Source: Burkholderiales bacterium
Lineage (GTDB): Bacteria > Pseudomonadota > Gammaproteobacteria > Burkholderiales > Burkholderiaceae_E
NCBI GenBank assembly: GCA_947487165.1
Contig: CANKWX010000015.1
Coordinates: 1-61,145 of the forward strand
Reading direction: 5' to 3'
DNA: 61,145 bases
This document shows, piece by piece, positions 7,986 through 16,742 of the stretch (positions are counted from its first letter, which is position 1; each line of letters opens with the position of its first letter). The translations under genes were made by a program, and so were the position numbers. The notes under the pieces are model-generated. The model saw nothing but the letters and a program-made list of their open reading frames with translations, did no database searches and was not told where the DNA came from.

Positions 7986-9515
7986 TCACTGCAAAGGAAT
8001 GCTGAAGCTGCACTGGTAATGGAAGTAGTCGGTCAATTTGACCGCATTCGGACCACAGTTGGCCATCTGCGAGACGAAGGTGTTGGCACTGGTCAGTTTG
8101 AGCACACCGCTGGTGTCGGAGGTGTTGCCACGGACCACCTCGGTCAGCAGGGTGCTTGCGCCGCTTGTGGCATCGGTCTTGATGATGGCACTGCCGGTGT
8201 AGTCGCTGTTGACGCGAAGGAAGTAGTAATAGCCCCCCTTGTAGATCGCGTCCAGTGCAAGGGCATAGGTCAGGCCGGTGCTGCTGACCTTGGGAATCCC
8301 TGCACTCAGATCGTTCACAACCTCGAACTTGCCGCCGATGTATTGCAGCACTTTCGTGCCGTATTCATTCGATGCCGGCGGGCCGGCCGTAGCGCCCGTC
8401 GGGTTGCCCGAGACCACGACATTGATCTTGCCGTTGATCGGAATGGCCCGAATGCCATAGATTGCCTTCTGGGACATGTCGGTCGGAAAGCGCGTTGTAT
8501 CGACCCGGATGGTGCCGTCGCCGTTGCCCCACAGTACGATCGGCGTACGAAAGCGTCCGGTATCGACCGACAGGATGTCGACATTGCCATCACCATCGAT
8601 ATCCGCCAGGGCCACCTGGTGTGCATAGATTGATGGCACACCAAGCATCACGACCCGATAGCTGCCATCAGGCTGACTCAGGACCGCATACTGCAGCGAG
8701 CTGTCATCGAAGACGCCGTTGATGGTGAAGTCAGGGCCGGTGCAGCTGATGACCGCATCGGGCCTGCCATCCTTGTTCATGTCGGCGATCTCGATGAACC
8801 CGGGGCTCACGCAGATCGTGCGTTCGCTGGGGGTCTTGATCAGCTGGCTGGTAACGTCGGTCCACTTACCGCTGGCGTCCTTGCGAAGAAAGTACAGCTT
8901 GGCCGGTGAGTCCGGCCATTTCAAAGGATTGCTGCCCGGAAAGACATTTTTGTAGAAGGTCGAGGCGGTGATCGCGCTGAAGGCGCCTTCCTGCAAAAAA
9001 TCCGCGAAGGCCACGCCCCGCTGACCGATGTTCTGTTCGCCGGACTCGAGGGTGACGCCTGGAATGTCCTGAAGATTGGGCAGCTTCGGATCATCGAGCG
9101 CGATGTCGTTCTTGTTTTCGTAGCTGGTCGCCCGAACCGGCATCGGGACCGTCAGGACGACGGTTTTTGCGGCCGTGCCGCCTGCGCCAGTGCAGGCGAT
9201 GGTGTAGTTGAATTGTCCGCCGGCTGCGGGCGTGATCGCTTTGCTGCCACGCGCGGCTTGCGCGCCCGACCATGAGTCCGAACTGGTGCAGTTGTTCGCA
9301 TCAGTCGACGACCAGGTCAGTGTGACCGGACTGTTGACCGAGGCCTTGCTTGCTGACAGGGCCATGGTGACTGTGGGCGCCGCAGTGGCTGGCGCGGACG
9401 GTGTGCTGATGCTTGCGTTGCTGGTTGTGCTGCTGCCACCGCCGCCGCATGCGACGAGGCCGACTAAAAGAGGCAGGAGGGCGGCTGCAGCGCAGCGAAA
9501 TCTGTTGGTGGGCAT
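7986..9515 (-). CDS. FG-GAP/VCBS-repeat lipoprotein
   Basis: The frame opens at 9551, but the ATG at 9515 gives a proper lipoprotein signal (hydrophobic core then LVACGGGG) and a 509-residue product. A Ser/Thr/Ala-rich linker leads to an immunoglobulin-like domain (VTLTWSSTDANNCT), then beta-propeller repeats with calcium-type loops: DMNKDGRPDAV, DIDGDGNVDIL and relatives. Such FG-GAP/VCBS propellers bind ligands or partners at the cell surface. Cys residues near the end (SQMANCGP, HYQCSFS) may form a disulfide. The role is unknown; lipid attachment to the outer membrane is likely. Confidence 0.8.
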   Translation of the reverse strand: MPTNRFRCAAAALLPLLVGLVACGGGGSSTTSNASISTPSAPATAAPTVTMALSASKASVNSPVTLTWSSTDANNCTSSDSWSGAQAARGSKAITPAAGGQFNYTIACTGAGGTAAKTVVLTVPMPVRATSYENKNDIALDDPKLPNLQDIPGVTLESGEQNIGQRGVAFADFLQEGAFSAITASTFYKNVFPGSNPLKWPDSPAKLYFLRKDASGKWTDVTSQLIKTPSERTICVSPGFIEIADMNKDGRPDAVISCTGPDFTINGVFDDSSLQYAVLSQPDGSYRVVMLGVPSIYAHQVALADIDGDGNVDILSVDTGRFRTPIVLWGNGDGTIRVDTTRFPTDMSQKAIYGIRAIPINGKINVVVSGNPTGATAGPPASNEYGTKVLQYIGGKFEVVNDLSAGIPKVSSTGLTYALALDAIYKGGYYYFLRVNSDYTGSAIIKTDATSGASTLLTEVVRGNTSDTSGVLKLTSANTFVSQMANCGPNAVKLTDYFHYQCSFSIPLQ

Positions 9516-9677
9516 CGTGCGGTCTCGTGGAATCACGAGACATATCGGCACGAAACGATCGAGCTTGAGCGCTGTCGTTCAAATCATTGTCTCGCGTACT
9601 GTCAGGCATGGCGCAACACGCCAATGCCTGACAGGGTGCTCAGACAGATCGGCCTTCCCGTTGGCCACTGCCCGCTT

Positions 9678-11966
9678 TCAGCGCCGTCCGCCGCGTCCTC
9701 CACTAAAACCACCGCCACCGCCTCCGCCATAACGCGAACCCTCGGGCGGGCTCGAGCCCCAGGATTTCGTCTGGCCGGTCTTGGCATTGTAGGTATCGGT
9801 CGAGCCTGTGTGGCTGTAGCCCTGGGGACCTGCGGTGGTCGAGCCGCTGTGCTCGATGCTGCTGCCGCTGGCACTGGTGCCCGAGAAGTCGGAGCTTCCG
9901 GAGCGCTGGCCGGTGGTGGTGTTGTAGCTGCGGTCAGCGGTGCCACTTGCGGTGCCGCCTGCAGCGCTGGTTGCACTGCCGCTCCTGTCTTGCGATGCCA
10001 CCCCGGTCGTGGTGTTGTAACTGCGGTTAGAGGTGGCCGTGCCAGTGCCGCCTGCCGCCGTGTTGGCGGTCGCCGAACGGTCCTGAGAGGCCACGCCGGT
10101 GTTGGCGTTATAGCTGCGGTTGGTGTCGTAGGTGCCGGTGGTGCCGGTGGCCTTGTTGGTATAAGTGCCGCTGTTAGACACGCCCGCCACACCGCCACCC
10201 GAATAGGCAGTCTTGGTGCCCGAATAGGCGGTGTTGCCGTATTGGCCATAGACACTTGCGGTGGCGCTGCCGCAGCAGGCATAGGGATGGTAAGCCGCGC
10301 CGTAATACGGCGTCACCCAGGCTGCGGTGGCCAGGCCGGTGGCAAAGCCAAAGGTAAAGCCCAGCGCCGGGTTGTAGACCGGCACAGCGGCTACGCCATA
10401 GGTATAAGGCGGGGGATACCAGACCGTGCTGACATAAGTGGGATAGACATAACCCGTGCCATAAACCACCGTGCCGTAGGGCACGACCACGGTGCCGAGA
10501 TAGCCCGGCGTATAGCCGACATAGACCACCTCGGGCGTCACGCCATAGACCCGCACATAGGTCACGAAGTGCAGCATTGACGAGGTGGGGATGGTGTAGA
10601 TCACCTCCGGCACGGCCACTGCCACCATCCAGGGTCCGGCGATCGATGCAGCGGTAAACCACACGCCCGAGCTCACCGCGTAGTAAGACTGCGGGTTGAC
10701 CTGGATGACCGGCACTGATCCGTTGGTCGCCGCAAACAAGGACGTGCCGGCAATCGGCTGAAACTGCGGCGCGCCATCAAAGTTCGGCATGAAACCCGGG
10801 CCGCCCCGCAAGGGCACGGTCGCGGTCTGCGGAATTGAATTGGCGATGACGGCTTCCTGAGCCTGCGGCGTGCCGGCCACCGAGGCCAGCACGATGGCAG
10901 CGGGTGAACTGGTCGGGATGCGCGCGAAGTCGGGCGGCAAGGCATTGCTGGCCACAAATGACCAGGGCCCATTCATGCCGATTGAACGGAACCAGCGACC
11001 CGACAGCAGCAGATAGGTGTAATTGCTTGCCGAGTCGATGAAAACATCCGCCCCGGTATTGGTCGCCCACAGCAGCGTGCCGGCAACCGGCACATAGTTG
11101 GGCTGACCCTTGAAGACGATGAGCTCGGTCGGCACGTTGCTGGTGTAGATCGTCGGCACACCCCTTGCGAGTGAGGGCTTGGGGTTGGCGGTGGGACCAC
11201 CGTCGAGCAGGTCGACCAGTCCGCTTGCGGCCAGCTTTTTCGCGACACTGTCGATCCCGAAGGGCGTGCTGCGCGCGACTTGCCACGGGCCATCGAGGGT
11301 CTGCGCCGTGAGCCATCCGTCATACACATGCAGATAGAAAGTGTCGCCCCCGCCGCTCTGAAGGATCAGCGCGCGCGTGTTGATGACCCGTCTGAATCGG
11401 TTGTCATCAGGCAGCGGCCTGATTGCCGCCGGCCCGTCGATCGGCACCAGGATTGCCGGTGACGTGCTGACGATGACGCGGGGCGGGTCGTTTTGCACCG
11501 GAAAACTCGGCGCCTTCACGCCTGCGGCTTTCAACGAGGCCTCGACCTTGTCGAGCGAGAGCGTGCGCACGCTGCCGATCGCTTTGGTCTTCAGTTCAGC
11601 GCCGTAGGCTTCGCCACGGTCAGGCAGGGAAGGGAAGTCGATCTTGGTGATCTCGACATCGTTCATCAGCACCGTGCGCGCAGCACGATCGACGGCTGTG
11701 CGCGCTGTGGCAAGCACCACACCAAACACCTGCGCCTGCGAGCCAGCCGGTTTGACCGAGAGCGCCGCGCGAAGCTGCATCTGATTGCCGTCCCAGGCAT
11801 CGACCTGAGGCTGGTAGACGAGCATGGCAGCGCCGCCGGAGAGTTGCGCGGCTCGCGGCCAGGGGGCCGATGCTGTGCCAGAAGTTTGCGCCAGCGCGAG
11901 GCTGCAGCAGCCGCAGGCCAGCATGGCTGAAAGGGCAAGTGCCCGGATCGAAAAACGTTGTTGCAT
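9678..11966 (-). CDS. Large exported repeat protein with GPW modules and a Gly-rich tail
   Basis: A 762-residue protein with a signal peptide (residues 1-26, ending SLALAQ). The body contains repeated modules in which a GRWF or GVWF strand is followed ten or so residues later by GPW (DGPW, NGPW, AGPW), alternating with PNYVPVAGT and PQFQPIAGT strands. After a Tyr/Pro/Val-rich stretch comes a Ser/Thr/Gly/Asn-rich tail with 31-residue repeats and a final run of Gly, FSGGRGGRR. This architecture is found in unassigned exported proteins of many Proteobacteria; I know no function. It lies 44 bases beyond the XpaC-like gene on the same strand and may be the last gene of that operon. Confidence 0.75.
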   Translation of the reverse strand: MQQRFSIRALALSAMLACGCCSLALAQTSGTASAPWPRAAQLSGGAAMLVYQPQVDAWDGNQMQLRAALSVKPAGSQAQVFGVVLATARTAVDRAARTVLMNDVEITKIDFPSLPDRGEAYGAELKTKAIGSVRTLSLDKVEASLKAAGVKAPSFPVQNDPPRVIVSTSPAILVPIDGPAAIRPLPDDNRFRRVINTRALILQSGGGDTFYLHVYDGWLTAQTLDGPWQVARSTPFGIDSVAKKLAASGLVDLLDGGPTANPKPSLARGVPTIYTSNVPTELIVFKGQPNYVPVAGTLLWATNTGADVFIDSASNYTYLLLSGRWFRSIGMNGPWSFVASNALPPDFARIPTSSPAAIVLASVAGTPQAQEAVIANSIPQTATVPLRGGPGFMPNFDGAPQFQPIAGTSLFAATNGSVPVIQVNPQSYYAVSSGVWFTAASIAGPWMVAVAVPEVIYTIPTSSMLHFVTYVRVYGVTPEVVYVGYTPGYLGTVVVPYGTVVYGTGYVYPTYVSTVWYPPPYTYGVAAVPVYNPALGFTFGFATGLATAAWVTPYYGAAYHPYACCGSATASVYGQYGNTAYSGTKTAYSGGGVAGVSNSGTYTNKATGTTGTYDTNRSYNANTGVASQDRSATANTAAGGTGTATSNRSYNTTTGVASQDRSGSATSAAGGTASGTADRSYNTTTGQRSGSSDFSGTSASGSSIEHSGSTTAGPQGYSHTGSTDTYNAKTGQTKSWGSSPPEGSRYGGGGGGGFSGGRGGRR
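9930..10115 (-). repeat. Two 93-bp in-frame tandem repeats (31-residue units)
   Basis: Read on the minus strand, units start at 10115, 10022 and (partial) 9929, exactly 93 bases apart. Each encodes SYNxxTGVASQDRS followed by a Thr/Ala/Gly-rich half ending in R; the third copy diverges after SYNTTTGQRSG. In-frame repeats of this kind can expand or contract by slippage or recombination, so copy number may vary between strains. Confidence 0.85.
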
Positions 11967-12010
11967 GAGGTGATTCCCGTCGGATCAAAGGAGTAAAGCA
12001 ATGGATCCCA

Positions 12011-12640
12011 TCAGCGCTCCAGGAAGTCGGGCTGACGAAACTTCATTTCCAGAAACTGGCCATTTGCAATCAGCGCGCCTGCATCGCTTGCGGCCACGTT
12101 GGCAACCACCTCTCTGAGCTTGTCATCGAGCAGGGCAAGTTGTTCATCCAGCAGCTGTCGGGCAGTCTTGCCGTCTTTCAGGACGTGCGTCATCCGGAAG
12201 GCCGGTGGCAGCGCCACGTAATTCGCCAGCGTCTCGGGCAGATAGCGCAACACCGTCTCGCGCACGGTGAACAGGTCGTCATCGTGCGAGCGTGCCCCCA
12301 GAATGCGTGGCAAGACCTCGCCGATCGATTCGCGGACACGGTCCAGACGCTTGCGCATGTCGTCGGTCAGGTGCGGCTGGGCCTGCGCCACCAGCCGGTC
12401 CAGACGCTCGAGCATCTGTTCCAGGCTCAGGCTGTCCTCGATGTGACGCTCCAGTTCGGCAGGCTTGCGGCCAAACAGCCAGCCCGCGGCGTACAAGCCG
12501 GCCGTGATCAGAATCCAGCCATTGTCGATGACCCCGGCAAACAGCAAGGCGGGGCCTAGCAGCGCGAGTGCGCAGCCTGAAATATTGGCGGTGCTGTAGA
12601 GGAACAGCAATGCCCGCATCTTCAGCGTGCGCTCAGCCAT
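12011..12640 (-). CDS. XpaC-like membrane protein
   Basis: A 209-residue protein. Two hydrophobic segments occupy about residues 8-55 (LFLYSTANISGCALALLGPA, then WILITAGLYAAGWLFG), and the rest is a helical cytoplasmic domain with VLRYLPETLANYVALPP. This resembles the XpaC family (5-bromo-4-chloroindolyl phosphate hydrolysis protein), known to be encoded next to TelA-family genes, for example xpaC-yaaN in Bacillus. The TelA-family gene here is two genes upstream, which supports the call. It starts 24 bases after the VWA gene, so it is almost certainly in the same operon. Biochemical role unknown. Confidence 0.6.
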   Translation of the reverse strand: MAERTLKMRALLFLYSTANISGCALALLGPALLFAGVIDNGWILITAGLYAAGWLFGRKPAELERHIEDSLSLEQMLERLDRLVAQAQPHLTDDMRKRLDRVRESIGEVLPRILGARSHDDDLFTVRETVLRYLPETLANYVALPPAFRMTHVLKDGKTARQLLDEQLALLDDKLREVVANVAASDAGALIANGQFLEMKFRQPDFLER

Positions 12641-12664
12641 GAAATGTCGATCGGGTTCTCAGCA

Positions 12665-14266
12665 TTACTGGTAACCGCGAATTTCCTTGAAGACCTGCTG
12701 CAGCTGCAGGCTGCGTCCGTCAAATTCACGCCCGCCAGACAGCCGTGCGATCTGCTGCATTTCGGTAACACTGCCTTCGCCGAACAGGATCGGAAAGATA
12801 CGTGCGGCAAACCCGCCAGCATAACGGGCACGAAAGTCGTCGAGCGACATGCCGGCGTTGTTCTCGCCGTCGGTCAGCAACACGATGCTCACCAGACGAT
12901 CGGGCTCTCGCGTGAGTTCCTGGCGGGCCAGATCTTCGGCTGCTGCGAGCGCAGCGTAGATCGCCGTGCCACCGTCGGCCACCATCGCATCAGCCTGCTG
13001 GCGCAGGATGGCGCGAGCCGCGTCAATCCTCGCGGCTTCAAAGCGCACCCATACCGGCGCCGACACCTGGCTCGAAAAGGTGATCAGGACCACCCGCTCG
13101 CGGCTCTGAAAGGCGGCGTAACGGTTGCTGGCGCTTGCGGCGTTGTTCGAAGCCTCAGCACCCGTCAATCCCTTCAAGGCATCGCGCATTGCACTCAGGC
13201 GCGGCCCCTTCATCGAGCCACTGATGTCGAGGACGAAGATCGAGGTTGCGGGCTTGCGCCATTGCGCCTGGTAGGCGCCAAGCACGGCATCGATCACCTC
13301 GAGGCGGTTCGGAAAGCCCAGTTCAGACACTGTGGTGAGGGGCAGCGCACTGGCCGGGGCAACATCGGGATTGGCAGGCCGCAGGAAGGCAGCCGACAGG
13401 GCATCGCGCTGGAAAGGGGCTGCCTTTAAGGCGGCGACCAGTCTGGTGTAGGCATCGCGCTTGTCGCCGTTGAGCAGCATCAGCGGGTAATCGGCCGAAA
13501 TCATGCCGTCTCGCGGGTAAATCAGAGTCAGCTTGTCGGCCGGCGCCAGGGTCTCGTTGGCGCGCAGGATCACCGCCTCGTAATTGACCATGGCGTCGAT
13601 GGCCGAAGGATTCGCAACATAAGCCTGCGCCAGCCACCCCGAACTGCCTGCTGTCAGCTTCTGGCCCGACAGGAAGGCCCGCAGTTGCTTCTCATCGACG
13701 TCCTGTGTGTCGAGGTCTTCGGTCTTGCCGGCCAGCGCGGAGGCCACGGCGAACAGCGCGCTCATGCCGGTGTTCGAGCTGGTCGGGTTGGTCATGCCGT
13801 AGCGCAATTGGCCGGCACCTGCGACCTTGGCGACCTCGGCCCATCCGGGTGGTTTGGTGTTCCAGCCGAGTTCGGCCACTTTGGCGGCTTTGACGCCGAG
13901 CGCGATGCGCGAGTAAAAAAGTTTTTCTCGGGCCAGGGGTTTGGTCTGCAGCGCCAGAGCCGGATAGGCCCCATTAGGCGGGAGGATCGCGTCGAAGCGC
14001 TCGCCTGCATTGATTCGCTCGACGATATCCAGGGTCCCGGCGTACGACAGTTTCAGGTCGACTCCGACGGCACTGGCCGTGCTGACGAGGGTGGCTTCCA
14101 GATCCTTCAGCTCCGATCCGGCCAGAATGGTGAAGGCGTCGCGAGGCGTAATTGGCGCCTGCACGCCGGCGGGCGCCTCGTCGCGCTTGCCGCACGCGAG
14201 CAAGGCCAGCGCCATCACGGCGGCGAACAGCAGCCTGAGCGGCATGCGGCGCCCGGCTGATGTCAC
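12665..14266 (-). CDS. Lipoprotein with solute-binding-like and von Willebrand A domains
   Basis: A 533-residue protein starting with GTG that overlaps the stop of the TelA gene (GTGA). The N-terminus is a lipoprotein signal (LALLACGKRDEAP). Residues ~45-300 resemble bacterial extracellular solute-binding proteins (FTILAGSELKDLEATL, LKLSYAGTLDIVERI, YGMTNPTSSNTGMSALF). Residues ~335-530 are a von Willebrand A domain with a complete MIDAS: DISGSMKGP, then DGGTAIYAALA and LLTDGENNAG. It is therefore an envelope protein that could sense a ligand and bind a partner through metal. This fusion is described as substrate-binding and VWA domain-containing protein in other bacteria. Confidence 0.85.
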   Translation of the reverse strand: MTSAGRRMPLRLLFAAVMALALLACGKRDEAPAGVQAPITPRDAFTILAGSELKDLEATLVSTASAVGVDLKLSYAGTLDIVERINAGERFDAILPPNGAYPALALQTKPLAREKLFYSRIALGVKAAKVAELGWNTKPPGWAEVAKVAGAGQLRYGMTNPTSSNTGMSALFAVASALAGKTEDLDTQDVDEKQLRAFLSGQKLTAGSSGWLAQAYVANPSAIDAMVNYEAVILRANETLAPADKLTLIYPRDGMISADYPLMLLNGDKRDAYTRLVAALKAAPFQRDALSAAFLRPANPDVAPASALPLTTVSELGFPNRLEVIDAVLGAYQAQWRKPATSIFVLDISGSMKGPRLSAMRDALKGLTGAEASNNAASASNRYAAFQSRERVVLITFSSQVSAPVWVRFEAARIDAARAILRQQADAMVADGGTAIYAALAAAEDLARQELTREPDRLVSIVLLTDGENNAGMSLDDFRARYAGGFAARIFPILFGEGSVTEMQQIARLSGGREFDGRSLQLQQVFKEIRGYQ

Positions 14267-15489
14267 AGCGACACCTCTCCGCGCGGCTGTTGCAAGGCGG
14301 CAGTCGACTCCTGCTGACGCACACGGTCGAGGTAGGTGCGGCTTTTTGCCACTTCGTCACTCAAGGTGGCGACCGTCGTCTGCATCGAGTCGAGCGCCTT
14401 GGTCTTGAAGTCAGCGATGGCGTCCATCGTCTGGTAGATATTGGCGAAGGCCTGCTGCAGCTTGGCGATCTCGATCGTGCTGGAGGCTGCCTGCTGATGA
14501 ATCGCGCCGCTCTGGTCGCGCAGCATTTCGCTGGTGGCTGCAATCAGGTTGCCGGTTGTGGTGTTGAGTGCGCTGATCTGGTCGAGTACCAGCTTCTGGT
14601 TCGACAGTGCCTGAGCCACGATCACGGCTGTTCGCAAAGCGGCCACGGTCGTGGTGGTTGCCCGATCGACGCCCTTCATCAGCTCGAGGTTGTTCTTGCG
14701 AATCATGTCGAGCGCAAGGTAGCCCTGGATGTTGACCGCCATTTGCGTGAGCAGGTCAGTGACCTTCTGGCGTGTGTAAAAGAGCATCTCTTCGCGCACC
14801 ACACGCGCCTTCTCCGGATCGGAAGATTCGAGGTCGCGCGCCTTGGCGTCGAGCTGGGTGTCGAGCTTCTTGCCGATGTGAATGTATTTTTCGAGCCGCT
14901 CCATCAGGGTCCAGAGGTTGATCTTTTCCTGCTCGATCGCGGCGTTATCGCGCAGCAGCTCGTCCTTGCCGCGCTTGAGCGATTCGATGATCGCGTTCAG
15001 GTGCGACTGTGAAGACTGGTAGCGGTCGAAGTAGTCGGCCAGCTTGCTGCCCAGCGGAATAATGCCGAGCAGCTTGCGCGCCGAAAACAGGTCGCCCTGT
15101 CTGGACGGATCGAGCTCCTCAATCTGGCGGCGCAGGTCGATCAGGGACTGGCCGATCTCGGCACCCTTGTCGAACATGCCGTTCTTCAAGGCGCTCATCG
15201 GCCGATCGAGCATGCGGTTGGACACCGCAGCACAGGCCTCGATGTCCTTGTTACCCATCGAGTGAATGCGTTCAACCGCCTGCTTGAAGATCGGGTCCTG
15301 GCTGTCGTGGGCAGTGATGTCGTCAATGAACTGACGGACCTGGCCGTCGAGCTCAGCCACATCCTCGGGCTTCAGGCGTACCTTGCCGCTGGCTGATTCG
15401 ATGGCGACCGGTGCGACAGCAGCGGGCGGCTCAAGCGAAAACGCCTGCGGCGCTTGCAGTTCGACAGGGGGCTGGGAGGGTGTATTCAT
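14263..15489 (-). CDS. TelA-family toxic-anion resistance protein
   Basis: A 408-residue, mostly alpha-helical protein without signal or membrane segments, of the length usual for TelA. Family features: DVAELDGQVRQFIDDI near residue 45, LGIIPLGSKLADYFDRYQSSQ near 140, long coiled-coil-like helices, VTDLLTQMAVNIQGYLALDM, and NNLELMKGVDRATTTTVAALRTAV near 270. TelA homologues are linked to tellurite and other envelope-stress resistance and often sit with XpaC or Ter proteins. It is preceded by 14 bases after the first gene of the operon and is translationally coupled to the VWA gene. The real stress sensed is unknown. Confidence 0.9.
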   Translation of the reverse strand: MNTPSQPPVELQAPQAFSLEPPAAVAPVAIESASGKVRLKPEDVAELDGQVRQFIDDITAHDSQDPIFKQAVERIHSMGNKDIEACAAVSNRMLDRPMSALKNGMFDKGAEIGQSLIDLRRQIEELDPSRQGDLFSARKLLGIIPLGSKLADYFDRYQSSQSHLNAIIESLKRGKDELLRDNAAIEQEKINLWTLMERLEKYIHIGKKLDTQLDAKARDLESSDPEKARVVREEMLFYTRQKVTDLLTQMAVNIQGYLALDMIRKNNLELMKGVDRATTTTVAALRTAVIVAQALSNQKLVLDQISALNTTTGNLIAATSEMLRDQSGAIHQQAASSTIEIAKLQQAFANIYQTMDAIADFKTKALDSMQTTVATLSDEVAKSRTYLDRVRQQESTAALQQPRGEVSL

Positions 15490-15503
15490 GGGGGATCCTC
15501 TGC

Positions 15504-16628
15504 TTACTTGAAGCGGGCTTCAATGCCCGTGATCATGCGTTCGAGCCATTCGTGGCTGGGCGGATCGATCACATCGACCAGCACCTCAGGCACCTTCACA
15601 CCACGCTTTGCCCAGGTTTCAGGGCCCTTGGTGTCACCGCCGGTGCGATAGCCATACTCATGGGCGAGCTCGCGCAGCACCGGATCGGACTCGAGTGCCG
15701 CGCCGAGCCTTGCGCCTGCGGGGGTATAGGGCACCAGGACGTGCTTGGAATAGACGGTTGGTCTGGGATAGAGCAGAACCATGTCTGCCTTGACCCGCTC
15801 GGGGTTCTTGAGCCAAAACTCGACCATCTGCGACTCGTAGGCCACCAGCAGCGGCGCCTTGCCCATGCCAAGCGCAAGATAGTCCTCGAATGGACCGGCG
15901 GAAGACTGCTCCTGAAAACCCTGCCGTAAAAAGAGCGGAGCCACGATCGGCATGACGCGATCGACGTCCTCCTGGCTCTGGACGATCTGCTGGTTGTTGG
16001 CGATATAGCTGGCCAGCGCCAGGAACATGGCCGCCGAATTGGAGGTTCGAACATCGGTCGAATTGACCAGCACCGATTTGCTGGTGGCGAATGCGCCGCT
16101 TGACTTCAGTTCCTTCCAGCGTGTGCCCTTTTCCACCGCGGCCATCAGTCCAGGCAGATCGACGATGAAATAGAAGTCTCCCTGCTTGGCCGCCATGCCA
16201 TTGGCCACCAGGATCTCGGCGATCGGACGCCAGCTGGCAAACACAATCGGCGTGTAAAACGGCGTGAAAACATTGCTCGCCTTGGAGAGCGACCGCAGCT
16301 GCTGGGCAGCCGGGGCGCCGGAAGGAAAGCCGAAGTCGAATTGAGTCGCGTCGTAGCGGCTGGCGATGACCCGCGAGCCAGCCTTCTCGACATTGACCGT
16401 GATGCCCTGCAGTGCGAGTGCTTTTTGCACCCTCACATCAGCGAAGAAGGACTCCTTTTCCGACCCGATCAGGCCGCGAAGGCTGACCTGTTTGTCGCGC
16501 TCGATTTTCGCAGCCTCGGTGGCGACAGACTCGTCGCGCAGGCGGCTGTTCGAGTACCAGACGCCGGCAGCAACTGCAGTAAGCAAGACCACGGCCAATA
16601 CCGGGGCAATCAGCCTGCGAGTGTCCAA
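15504..16628 (-). CDS. Membrane-anchored solute-binding-like protein, first gene of the TelA operon
   Basis: A 374-residue protein, read from a TTG at 16628 behind a GGGAG. One N-terminal hydrophobic segment (VLAVVLLTAVAAGVWY) anchors it; the remainder looks like a periplasmic binding-protein domain (FDFGFPSGAPAAQQL, TPFYTPIVFASWRPI, VLVNSTDVRTSNSAAMFLAL). The last element recalls the TS-NTG or TS-NSG pattern seen in the binding domain of the VWA protein of this operon, so both may derive from one family. No permease is encoded nearby, so transport is unlikely; sensing or partner recruitment is more likely. It lies 14 bases upstream of the TelA gene. Confidence 0.7.
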   Translation of the reverse strand: MDTRRLIAPVLAVVLLTAVAAGVWYSNSRLRDESVATEAAKIERDKQVSLRGLIGSEKESFFADVRVQKALALQGITVNVEKAGSRVIASRYDATQFDFGFPSGAPAAQQLRSLSKASNVFTPFYTPIVFASWRPIAEILVANGMAAKQGDFYFIVDLPGLMAAVEKGTRWKELKSSGAFATSKSVLVNSTDVRTSNSAAMFLALASYIANNQQIVQSQEDVDRVMPIVAPLFLRQGFQEQSSAGPFEDYLALGMGKAPLLVAYESQMVEFWLKNPERVKADMVLLYPRPTVYSKHVLVPYTPAGARLGAALESDPVLRELAHEYGYRTGGDTKGPETWAKRGVKVPEVLVDVIDPPSHEWLERMITGIEARFK

Positions 16629-16742
16629 GATTGTGTTGCTCCCTGATCAATCGGGCATTAAGCCGTCGATAGTATCGGAACGCGATGACGACTTGTCGTC
16701 GCGTGCCCGAGGTCTCAGTCGGTCAGGCCCGCTCATTGCAGA

